Positions 1 to 7,014 of a DNA stretch of 21,771 nucleotides are shown piece after piece; position 1 is the first letter of the stretch, and each line of letters begins with the position of its first letter. The notes beneath the pieces are model-generated. The model was not told the origin of the DNA, ran no database searches, and saw nothing but the letters and a program-made list of their open reading frames with translations. Made by a program: the position numbers and the translations under genes. The stretch is from Acidobacteriota bacterium (GTDB lineage: Bacteria > Acidobacteriota > Thermoanaerobaculia > Multivoradales > JAHEKO01): NCBI GenBank assembly GCA_030610025.1, contig JAUWSP010000002.1, positions 1 to 21,771 on the forward strand, given 5' to 3'.

Positions 1-1114
1 AGATGACCGCCGCGACCATGAGCCCGACGAGCGGCGACCAGGACCAGAGGAGTCCCTTCCTACGAGAGGGGGTGAGGTCGGTCAGAGCGTCGTACCAATA
101 CAGGGCGAAGAGCAGGGAGACGGCCGGAAAGATCGGCAGGATGTAGCTCTCGAGCTTGGCTGTGGCCAGTGAGAATAAGGCAAAGATGGCACCTGCCCAG
201 ATCAGAAGAAAGAGGACCGCGTCTCCAGGCCCTCGATCCCGATTGCGGATCGCCCCGATCGTCGCCAGGGGAACGAAGCAGACCCATGGCAGCAGCCCGA
301 AGGCCAGGGCGCGTACATAAAAGTAGAACGGTTCCGCGTGGTGGGGATTGGAGGAGGCGAAGCTGCCGAGGTTCTTCTCCAGGATGAAGTATCGAAGATA
401 GTCGGGGTTTCGAAGACTGATGGCGATATACCAGGGGCCGGCGACGGCGAGCAGGATCAACAGGCCCCAGCCGATCTGCATCTCTTTGAGCAGGTTCAAT
501 CTTCGCGTTGCGACCAGGAACAGGCCGATCACCAGACAGGGCAGCACCAGACCCAGAGGCCCCTTGGCCAGAATCGCCAAGGCAGTGGCGACCCAGAACA
601 GAAGAAAGTACAGCTTTCTGCGGCCCAATTCGACGAGGCCCAGATAGAAGAAGCAGAGCGCCATGGTCGTGAAGAGGGTCAGGGCAATGTCGTGGACGAC
701 GACTCTCGACAGCAGCAGGTACTCGGCGGTGGCGGCCAGAATCACCCCACCCAGGAAGCCCACAGTCGGCCCGAACATCTTTCGGCCCAGAAAGTAGGTC
801 ACGAGGACGCCGGCTGTTCCGAAGATCGAGGCCGGGAGCCTGGCCGCGAACTCGTTGAATCCGAAGAGGAGAAAGCAGAGAGCACCCAGCCAATTGAACA
901 GGATCGGTTTGTCGTAGAAGTTCTCGCCGTTGAACGTCGGGGTGATCCAGTCCCCATTCAGCAGAATGTTCTTGGTCATCACCGCGTGCATGCCCTCGTC
1001 CACATCCCAGAGCACCCTCGAGTGCAGCCCGAAGCCGAAGAGAAACAGGCAGAGTGCGACCAGAGCGAGGATTCGGAGGGCTTCGCCCCGCTTGCTGTCT
1101 TCGAGTAGAGGCAT
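1..1114 (-). CDS. ArnT/PMT-type membrane glycosyltransferase (partial, 3' end outside window)
   Basis: This frame stays open on the minus strand to the window edge, giving about 371 N-terminal residues. The protein is a polytopic GT-C glycosyltransferase of the ArnT/PMT_2 type, which moves a sugar from a polyprenyl-phosphate donor to lipid A or another acceptor on the periplasmic side of the inner membrane. After a first hydrophobic helix (residues 13-29) comes the catalytic loop with D39-E40 in WDVDEG, then NGDWITPTFNG, a KPILFNWL motif and NEFAARLPA. These are the hallmarks of the ArnT N-terminus. Later segments are long hydrophobic helices, including AILAKGPLG. E. coli ArnT is about 550 residues, so roughly a third is missing. 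I chose the ATG at 1114; an in-frame ATG at 1192 would add 26 residues, and neither has a clear ribosome site. It is divergent from the flippase-like gene. The transferred sugar and the acceptor are unknown. Confidence 0.85.
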   Translation of the reverse strand, partial: MPLLEDSKRGEALRILALVALCLFLFGFGLHSRVLWDVDEGMHAVMTKNILLNGDWITPTFNGENFYDKPILFNWLGALCFLLFGFNEFAARLPASIFGTAGVLVTYFLGRKMFGPTVGFLGGVILAATAEYLLLSRVVVHDIALTLFTTMALCFFYLGLVELGRRKLYFLLFWVATALAILAKGPLGLVLPCLVIGLFLVATRRLNLLKEMQIGWGLLILLAVAGPWYIAISLRNPDYLRYFILEKNLGSFASSNPHHAEPFYFYVRALAFGLLPWVCFVPLATIGAIRNRDRGPGDAVLFLLIWAGAIFALFSLATAKLESYILPIFPAVSLLFALYWYDALTDLTPSRRKGLLWSWSPLVGLMVAAVI

Positions 1115-1220
1115 GGTGAGAAGCCAGTTGATGACGATGGTGCGCAGCGGCAGAGTTACTCTTTGGGCAGATCGGCCGCGCCGTGCCAGCATATGCCATA
1201 TCGATCGGGGGTCGGAAGCG

Positions 1221-1250
1221 TTGACACCCGGGCCGCGGAGTCCATAGCAT
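1221..1250 (+). promoter_or_regulatory. Candidate sigma70-type promoter for the flippase-like gene
   Basis: A perfect TTGACA (1221-1226) lies 18 bases before TAGCAT (1245-1250), which matches four of six consensus positions. Transcription would start near 1257, just upstream of the ATG at 1268. It sits in the divergent gap between the partial glycosyltransferase and the flippase-like gene. This is pattern matching only. Confidence 0.4.
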
Positions 1251-1267
1251 CCGCCGGCTAGATCGGC

Positions 1268-2299
1268 ATGGTCACGATCCGGTCGATCGGCTCTGCAACT
1301 CGAGAGGCACCGAAAGCGCCCACGCCTGGTAGGCTTCGAAAGCTCCCGGAATCCCTGGATCCAATGCTCGACATGTCACTGATGAAGTACGCGAGGGTAT
1401 TCGCCTTCGTGCTGCTGGCTGTGGTGACGGTGTATGGAGCCTATGGCTTCTTCACGGGCGACTGGACATCGGCGGCTGATTTCTGGCGCAGCAAGCTGCC
1501 GGTCATTCCCCTGGTCGCGCTGTTGGCGCTGGTGGACGTCGCCCTGGAAGCAGTCGGATGGATGTGGGTCTACCATCGATTCCGCATCCAGGCCTTCGAT
1601 CGGGGGGGTGTTGCTTCCTACTTGTCGTCACGTGCCGGCCTGCTTCTTCCAGCTCAGATGGGGCGTCTGATTCGACCCGACGCCATGGTTCGGTTGGGCC
1701 GGGGAACTCTCAGCGACTGTCTGAAGGCCGAAGCGGTCGCCTTCGTACTGGATTCGACCTCCGTTTTCGGTCTCTTGGCCGCTCTGCTGGCATTCAAGTA
1801 CCGCCCGATTCTGGCGCCGTTTGCCGCACTGGCAGTGATCTCGGTCGTCCTGTTTCTGGGCAACCGGGCGGCGAAGTTCCTGTCGGGTACCCGGCTCGAG
1901 CTGCCCATGGCGTTCTGGTGGCAGTGGTCGACTCTGGCGATCGTTGTCATCGAGATGATCGGATGGATTGCCCATGGAGTGGCTCTCTACGTGGTGATTC
2001 ACGATCTGCCGGGAGATTTCACCCTCTTGGATTCTCTGCTCTACGCCCCTGGGTCGGCGGTGCTCGGCGTGGCGACGGGGTTGCCGGGAGGTATCGGGGC
2101 GACCGAAGGTTTCCTGGGTGCCTCCATGCGGCTCATGCACATTCCCAGTGAGCACCTGGTCCTGGCCGTCGGAGCTTTCCGGCTGATCACTTTCTGGATC
2201 TGGATCCCGATCGGCTGGGTGGCCCTGGCGGCAGTGCGACGCATGGCCCGCGAGCGGCGCCGAACGCTGCAGAGCGAAATCGAGGCCGCTGGAGCTTGA
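1268..2299 (+). CDS. Flippase-like membrane protein, LPG synthase TM region / UPF0104 family
   Basis: This 343-residue protein is largely hydrophobic, with about eight predicted membrane helices. It carries the signature of the lysylphosphatidylglycerol synthase TM region (UPF0104, YbhN/AglD/MprF-like) family: an SSRAGLLLPAQMGRLIRP segment around residues 119-136 and the motif GLPGGIGATEGFLGASM near residues 273-289. Relatives act as lipid or glycolipid flippases, or as membrane domains of enzymes that modify phospholipid or glycolipid headgroups. The soluble aminoacyl-transferase domain of MprF is absent. The ATG at 1268 follows a candidate promoter. ATGs at 1364, 1373 and 1382 would remove a polar, low-homology N-terminus and place the first helix at the start, so the true start may be about 32-38 residues later. 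It is followed after a 37-base gap by an aminotransferase on the same strand, probably co-transcribed. Substrate unknown. Confidence 0.8.
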   Translation: MVTIRSIGSATREAPKAPTPGRLRKLPESLDPMLDMSLMKYARVFAFVLLAVVTVYGAYGFFTGDWTSAADFWRSKLPVIPLVALLALVDVALEAVGWMWVYHRFRIQAFDRGGVASYLSSRAGLLLPAQMGRLIRPDAMVRLGRGTLSDCLKAEAVAFVLDSTSVFGLLAALLAFKYRPILAPFAALAVISVVLFLGNRAAKFLSGTRLELPMAFWWQWSTLAIVVIEMIGWIAHGVALYVVIHDLPGDFTLLDSLLYAPGSAVLGVATGLPGGIGATEGFLGASMRLMHIPSEHLVLAVGAFRLITFWIWIPIGWVALAAVRRMARERRRTLQSEIEAAGA

Positions 2300-2336
2300 A
2301 GATCGGTTGATTGCGAAACGCGAGGACCCTACACCC

Positions 2337-3485
2337 ATGAGTGATCCAATCAAGCAGCGTTATTCGTTCTCCGTGCTTCGCGACCGCCTGAGCCAACACG
2401 GGCGACCGATCGTCAACTTCGCACTCGGCGAATTCGATCGGAGCCTACCCGCGGCCCTCTCGGAGGAGATTCGGGAGAGCTCGTCCCTGATGATGAAACG
2501 GCATTCATCGGCCGACCTCGCCGAGTTCTCCGCTGCCGCAGTGGACTACCTGGCCCGGCAATACGGCGTCGAGGTCTCCCCGGCCGAGATCTTGCCGGTT
2601 CCCGGTGGCCGCTCCGCGATGACAGCGCTGGCATCCTGCGTCCTGGAGCCAGGCAATGGCGTCGTCGTAACCGAGCCCGGCTACCCGGTATTCGCCCGTC
2701 TTGCCGAGCATCACCACGCGAGGATCCTGATCGCACGACTCGACCCGGAGAGGGAGTTCGCACCACGGCTGGACGAGATCTCCCAGGAGGCCGCCGATTC
2801 GGTTCGCCTTGTCGCCCTGAACTACCCGAACAATCCCACGGGAGCTGTCATCTCCGAAAAGGTGGCTACTGCCCTCGAAGGGAGATTCGGGCGGGAGACG
2901 GTGCTCTTCAACGACGCCATCTACGGGCCGTTGACCCACGAAGGAACAGCACACTCGATACTCGGGAAAGACCTTTCAGGGATCCAGGAGTACAGGGCGC
3001 TGGAGCTCCACTCGCTTTCAAAGCTCTTCCCGCTGGGGCCTCTGGGCATCGCTTTTCTGGCCGGATCTGCGCCGCTGATCGAGGAGATTCGACACTACAC
3101 GGATTTCGCCTGGTCGCCGTCCAGCTCGCTTCAGATGCATGCCACGATGCGATGCTTCCAGAGCACAGACCACACCGCTGAGATTCGCCAGTATTTTCAG
3201 GCCAGGCTGGAGCGCCTGAGGGAGACGCTGATGGATGTCGGCTTCGAGCCGTATCCGAGTCCGGGCGGTATGTACCTTCTCTGCAAGGCTCCGACGGCTG
3301 TGGGAGGAGTGACGACTCCGACAGCACAGGCGGCGGCAGATGTCCTGCTGGACGACTTCGATCTTGCGGTCGTCGCTTGGGACGGACAGCCTCACGGCTA
3401 TCTGCGCTTTTCCTCCCTCTACAGCGCCAAGGATCTCCAATTACTTGGGCGACTGGGAGACCGGCTAACCCTGGCCGGCCACTGA
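2337..3485 (+). CDS. Class I/II (fold-type I) PLP-dependent aminotransferase
   Basis: The 382-residue protein has the full set of aspartate-aminotransferase superfamily residues: N162-YPNNPTG for PLP binding, D193 in NDAIYGP pairing with the pyridine nitrogen, K229 in HSLSKLF as the Schiff-base lysine, and a C-terminal GYLRFSS arginine for the substrate carboxylate. Such enzymes move an amino group between an amino acid and a 2-oxo acid in the cytoplasm. The sequence resembles the aspartate/LL-diaminopimelate aminotransferase group, but nothing visible fixes the substrate. I chose the ATG at 2337, which has GAGGA ten bases upstream, over an in-frame TTG at 2307. The gene lies 37 bases after the flippase-like gene. 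Its last 21 bases overlap the end of the converging GT9 gene. A role in making an amino-modified lipid or sugar is possible from context only. Confidence 0.88.
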   Translation: MSDPIKQRYSFSVLRDRLSQHGRPIVNFALGEFDRSLPAALSEEIRESSSLMMKRHSSADLAEFSAAAVDYLARQYGVEVSPAEILPVPGGRSAMTALASCVLEPGNGVVVTEPGYPVFARLAEHHHARILIARLDPEREFAPRLDEISQEAADSVRLVALNYPNNPTGAVISEKVATALEGRFGRETVLFNDAIYGPLTHEGTAHSILGKDLSGIQEYRALELHSLSKLFPLGPLGIAFLAGSAPLIEEIRHYTDFAWSPSSSLQMHATMRCFQSTDHTAEIRQYFQARLERLRETLMDVGFEPYPSPGGMYLLCKAPTAVGGVTTPTAQAAADVLLDDFDLAVVAWDGQPHGYLRFSSLYSAKDLQLLGRLGDRLTLAGH

Positions 3486-4703
3486 GTCCCGTCTCCTCTC
3501 GTAGACTTCGCAGACCTTCTCGAAGACCTGGTCGACGGTGATCTTCTGCATGCAGACGTTGTCTGTGCAGGGGGACCAGCGGTCGTTGAAGGCGTTGACG
3601 CACGGACTGCAGTCGATGCCTGCCCAGAAGATATGGCTACGGTTCGAGCGAGAGCCGAAAGCGGTGGGTGTTTCGGGCCCGAAAAGGGTGATCACATCGA
3701 TCGGTGTCAGATTCGAATAGTGCGCCGGACCGCTGTCATTGGTAACCATGACCTCCGAGAGGCAGTACAGGACCAACAGCTGACGTAGGGTCGTGTGTCC
3801 GCCGAAGTTCACGCAGCGATTCGAGCCGATGGCGTCGGCAACTCTCTGAGCCCCCGCGGCCTCTTCCGGTGACCCCGTGAGGCCGATGGCCACCTCCGGG
3901 TAGCGCTCCAGGATGCGAGGGGCCAGCTCGACGTATCTTTCGGTCGGCCAACGTCTGAGGGGGAGCAGATCGCCGGTGTTGGCGTTCAGCAGGATCAGGG
4001 GTGGTTGCTCCGACCGGTCCAGGATGCGATTGGCGATTTCTCGGACTTCCAGAAGCTCTTCGGCAGTCGGTTCGAAGGGGGGCGCTGGCTCCTCCTCGAG
4101 CGGGCCGAGGTCCAGGACGGGAAGACGTTCGGGCGGCAGAAACAGGGCCTCCACGAGGATCCTGAAGACCTCCACCGCGTGAAGTCGCGCGTTGTAGACC
4201 AGGCGATGGGTGAAGAGATCGCCGCGGTAGGCTCCCTCGCCGGCGAAGGAGTGGTAGCCGACGCGACGGGAGGCACCGCTGAGATAGGCTAGGATCGCCG
4301 AAGCGTGGGCGAAGAACTCGAAGTCGATCGCCGAATCGATGTTCTCGCGATGGCAGCGTCGAATTGCGCCGAAGGCGTCCAGGACGACTCGAGCGAGGCC
4401 GGTCGTACGGATGGTGATGACGTTCTCAGGCGGTATGACGTGGAGCAGATCGAGGATGAACCGGTTCTCCGCGAAGACCGCGACGAAGACGTTTTCGCGA
4501 CCCACTTCCTCGACCACCCGGCGCAGGGAGGAATAGGCCAGCACGGTCGCTCCCTGCTCGGCGAGCTTGACGATGAGAACGCGGCGTGGTTGGTCGACAG
4601 GAGTGCGGCGAAACGGATCGGTCACCCGACGGACGAGAGTCAGAAAGGCGCAGGCCGGAGTGCCCAGCCATCGATCCACCACGCGCATGGTTTTGACTTC
4701 CAT
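3465..4703 (-). CDS. Glycosyltransferase family 9 protein (heptosyltransferase-like)
   Basis: This 412-residue protein belongs to GT9, the family of ADP-heptose:LPS heptosyltransferases, which build the LPS inner core on the cytoplasmic face. The N-terminal Rossmann fold starts at RVLIVKLAEQGATVLAYSSL. The C-terminal nucleotide-sugar domain has the family signature VTNDSGPAHYSNL followed by TLFGPETP. A four-cysteine motif follows: C365, C368, C379 and C384, in CSPCVN and SPCTDNVC. This is compatible with a small metal site and is absent from classical WaaC/WaaF as I know them. The start at 4703 has a GGGAGAGG-type ribosome site upstream; a second ATG at 4688 is possible. The gene is divergent from hldD, which makes the likely donor precursor, so an ADP-heptose donor is a reasonable inference. 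The acceptor is unknown. Confidence 0.88.
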   Translation of the reverse strand: MEVKTMRVVDRWLGTPACAFLTLVRRVTDPFRRTPVDQPRRVLIVKLAEQGATVLAYSSLRRVVEEVGRENVFVAVFAENRFILDLLHVIPPENVITIRTTGLARVVLDAFGAIRRCHRENIDSAIDFEFFAHASAILAYLSGASRRVGYHSFAGEGAYRGDLFTHRLVYNARLHAVEVFRILVEALFLPPERLPVLDLGPLEEEPAPPFEPTAEELLEVREIANRILDRSEQPPLILLNANTGDLLPLRRWPTERYVELAPRILERYPEVAIGLTGSPEEAAGAQRVADAIGSNRCVNFGGHTTLRQLLVLYCLSEVMVTNDSGPAHYSNLTPIDVITLFGPETPTAFGSRSNRSHIFWAGIDCSPCVNAFNDRWSPCTDNVCMQKITVDQVFEKVCEVYERRRDSVAGQG

Positions 4704-4866
4704 CGGATTCGCCTCTCCCGTAGGAGGCCTATTCGATCACACCTCGAGTGGCGGTGCGACCGGGCTGGAGGCACGAGTGGCCGGTAGCGAGGAGAAGCTC
4801 GAGGTCGAGGTCCTGGGTAGGCGACCGAAATCGGGTTGATGAGTTCGTTGTGAGAGGAGAGCTAGC
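4704..4866. other. Divergent intergenic region between the GT9 gene and hldD
   Basis: These 163 bases separate the minus-strand GT9 gene from the plus-strand heptose operon and must hold promoters for both. The hldD ribosome site AGAGGAGA lies at about 4853-4860. I see no convincing -35/-10 pair, operator or terminator. Confidence 0.6.
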
Positions 4867-5823
4867 GTGATTGTCGTCACTGGTGGGGCGGGCTTTATTG
4901 GCAGCAACCTGGTCTATGAGCTCAACAAGACCGGGTCTAACGACATCCTGGTGGTGGACAACCTGACCGAGGCCGAGAAGTATCGCAATCTGGCGGAGGC
5001 ACGAATCACCGACTATCAGGACAAGGAAGATTTCGCCAAGGCGCTGAGCGGCTCGTCTTCCTGGTTGGATCGAATCGAGGTGGTGTTCCATCAGGGAGCC
5101 TGTTCGTCGACGACGGAGTCCGATGGCCGATACATGCTGCGCAACAACTACCAGTACTCCAAGGAGCTCTTGGAGTTCTGCCTCGAGAGGAAGATCCCTT
5201 TCATCTACGCCTCGTCTGCGGCCGTCTATGGTGCCGGGAGCCCCTTCAGAGAAGAGCCGGGAGCCGAAAGACCGCTCAACGTCTACGGCTACTCGAAGTC
5301 TCTGTTCGATTCCGTTGTCTTGCGTCTGTTGCCCGACGCGGGCAGCCAGGTCGTAGGTCTAAGGTACTTCAACGTCTATGGCCCTAGAGAGGCCCACAAG
5401 GGCCCCATGGCCAGCATCGTTCTGCAGCTCGACGATCAGTTGAGCCGTGGTGACAAGGTCCGGCTGTTCGGTCCGACTCGAGGGTACGAGGCCGGGGAGC
5501 AGCGACGCGACTTCATCTACGTCAAGGACGTCGTCCGGGTCGCGCTCTGGTTCGCTGCGAACCCGGAGAAGTCGGGCATCTTCAACTGTGGAACGGGTCG
5601 TAGCAGAACCTTCAACGAAGTCGCCAGCCAGGTCATTCGCACCCGCGGTCATGGTGAGATCGAGTACGTCCCATTTCCCGAATCGCTGCGTGGCCACTAC
5701 CAGAGCTACACCGAGGCGGACCTCACGCAGCTTCGAGCCTGCGGTTACTCAAGGGATTTCGTCTCCCTGGAGGAGGGTGTTCGGGAATACCTCCTGTGGC
5801 GCACGGACACCGGCGAAGTATGA
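4867..5823 (+). CDS. hldD: ADP-L-glycero-D-manno-heptose 6-epimerase
   Basis: HldD inverts C6 of ADP-D-glycero-D-manno-heptose to give ADP-L-glycero-D-manno-heptose, the last step in making the LPS inner-core heptose donor. The 318-residue protein is an extended SDR: it begins with MIVVTGGAGFIGSN (NAD(P)-binding GxxGxxG, residues 6-12), has S116 in YASSAAVYG, and has Y140 and K144 in YGYSKS, the same numbering as the catalytic pair of E. coli HldD. FNVYGPRE and the C-terminal YTEADL region are also typical. The start codon is GTG at 4867, preceded by GAGGAGA at good spacing. It is the first gene of the heptose operon, and its stop codon overlaps the gmhB start in ATGA (5820-5823). Confidence 0.95.
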   Translation: MIVVTGGAGFIGSNLVYELNKTGSNDILVVDNLTEAEKYRNLAEARITDYQDKEDFAKALSGSSSWLDRIEVVFHQGACSSTTESDGRYMLRNNYQYSKELLEFCLERKIPFIYASSAAVYGAGSPFREEPGAERPLNVYGYSKSLFDSVVLRLLPDAGSQVVGLRYFNVYGPREAHKGPMASIVLQLDDQLSRGDKVRLFGPTRGYEAGEQRRDFIYVKDVVRVALWFAANPEKSGIFNCGTGRSRTFNEVASQVIRTRGHGEIEYVPFPESLRGHYQSYTEADLTQLRACGYSRDFVSLEEGVREYLLWRTDTGEV

Positions 5824-6395
5824 ACGGAACCGAGCCGTCAGGGAGCCGACTGACTCCCGTCCGGCATGTCATCCTGGACCGGGATGGGGTGTTGAATCGG
5901 GAGCTGGACAGCGGCTGGCTGACCAATCTCGGGCAGTGGCAATGGGAAGAGGGGGCCATCGAGGCCCTTGGTATCTGGGCGACTCATGGAACGTGGATCT
6001 CGGTGGTTACGAACCAGTCCGGAATCGGGCGTGGAGTCGCGTCGAGACAAGCTGTCGATGGGATCCATGAGTGGCTCGGTGACGAGCTGTCTGCACTCGG
6101 CATCGAGTTGGTGGGGATCTTCGTTTGTCCCCACGCACCCGATGAGAGGTGTGACTGTCGAAAGCCTCGCCCTGGACTCGTTCTCGAGGCAGTGGAGAAG
6201 AGCGGTATCCCAACGGAGGCAACGATTCTCATTGGCGACGACCTTCGTGATCTTGCTGCCGGCCGCGCTGCCGGCCTTCGTGTCGGCCTGGTCTGTACGG
6301 GCAAGGGGCCTCGGGTCAGAGACAGCCTCGATGAGGATGCGTTAGTCTTCAGGGACCTGATCGAGGCCGCGACGAGGACCGTGGCTCGAACCTGA
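5820..6395 (+). CDS. gmhB: D-glycero-D-manno-heptose-1,7-bisphosphate 7-phosphatase
   Basis: GmhB removes the 7-phosphate from D-glycero-D-manno-heptose-1,7-bisphosphate in the ADP-heptose pathway, between the kinase and adenylyltransferase reactions of HldE. The 191-residue protein is a HAD-superfamily phosphatase: D20 and D22 in LDRDGVLN are the nucleophile and acid/base, TNQSGIGRG (64-72) is motif II, RKPRPG (114-119) is motif III and GDD (139-141) is motif IV. A zinc site typical of GmhB is present as C103, H105, C111 and C113, with a shorter spacer between the pairs than in E. coli GmhB. I chose the ATG at 5820 because it overlaps the hldD stop as ATGA; an in-frame GTG at 5796 would add eight residues. 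Confidence 0.93.
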   Translation: MNGTEPSGSRLTPVRHVILDRDGVLNRELDSGWLTNLGQWQWEEGAIEALGIWATHGTWISVVTNQSGIGRGVASRQAVDGIHEWLGDELSALGIELVGIFVCPHAPDERCDCRKPRPGLVLEAVEKSGIPTEATILIGDDLRDLAAGRAAGLRVGLVCTGKGPRVRDSLDEDALVFRDLIEAATRTVART

Positions 6396-6417
6396 GCCAG
6401 TTTTCTCGGGTCGCTGG

Positions 6418-7014
6418 ATGGAGTTCTACGTGTTGCGAGAAATATTCGACGAGCATGCCCAGGTGTTCGAGGAGGCTCGAGAGAACCTCCTGCCCGAGCT
6501 TCAGAAGGCTGCGGAGCTGGCCGAAACCTGCCTTGCCGCGGGCAATAAACTGCTGGTTTTTGGCAACGGGGGCAGCGCCGCGGATGCCCAGCATTTCGCT
6601 GCCGAGCTGGTGGGTCGTTTCGAGCAGGACAGGAGGCCTCTACCTGCCATCGCTCTGACCGTGGATACCTCTCTGTTGACTGCGGTCAGTAACGATCATG
6701 GCTTCGAGCAGATCTTCGCGCGACAGGTGGAGGCTCTTGGCGGCCCTGGCGACCTTCTCGTTGCCATCAGCACCAGTGGGAGCTCTGCGAATGTGCTCCG
6801 CGCCGCCGAGCTGGGGCGCGAGATGGGCTGTCGTTTGATCGGCCTCACCGGTGAGGAAGGTGGTCCGTTGGCCGATAGGGTCGACGTGCTGATCGCGGCC
6901 CCTTCCAGGACGGTTGCCAGGATTCAGGAAATCCACGAGCTCTGCCTGCACGCCCTGGCAGCCTGGCTCGAGAGGCGTCTCTGCTCCAATCCCGACGGGA
7001 GGCAGTCCGAGTGA
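6418..7014 (+). CDS. gmhA: Sedoheptulose-7-phosphate isomerase (phosphoheptose isomerase)
   Basis: GmhA converts sedoheptulose 7-phosphate to D-glycero-D-manno-heptose 7-phosphate, the first committed step of heptose synthesis. The 198-residue length and SIS-domain motifs match the family: FGNGGSAADAQHFAAELVGRF (48-68) with metal ligands H59 and E63, the phosphate-binding STSGSSANV, and Q170 with H178 near the C-terminus, each offset by two from E. coli Q172 and H180. It starts 22 bases after gmhB without an obvious strong ribosome site. Its stop overlaps the GTG start of hldE in GTGA (7011-7014), so the two are probably translationally coupled. Confidence 0.95.
   Translation: MEFYVLREIFDEHAQVFEEARENLLPELQKAAELAETCLAAGNKLLVFGNGGSAADAQHFAAELVGRFEQDRRPLPAIALTVDTSLLTAVSNDHGFEQIFARQVEALGGPGDLLVAISTSGSSANVLRAAELGREMGCRLIGLTGEEGGPLADRVDVLIAAPSRTVARIQEIHELCLHALAAWLERRLCSNPDGRQSE

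Noticed and set aside
338..1108. 256-residue plus-strand open frame rich in Gln and Glu
   Set aside because: It is antisense to the ArnT-like gene. The composition is what the reverse strand of hydrophobic codons gives, and there is no ribosome site or motif.
60..1250. 396-residue minus-strand open frame
   Set aside because: It is rich in Arg, Gly, Pro and Ser with no domain. The adjacent frame on the same strand encodes an unmistakable ArnT-like protein that runs off the window.
2337..3485. Calling the aminotransferase LL-diaminopimelate aminotransferase (dapL)
   Set aside because: The general fold-type I residues are shared by many substrate classes. There are no lysine-pathway neighbours and no diagnostic residue I can rely on.
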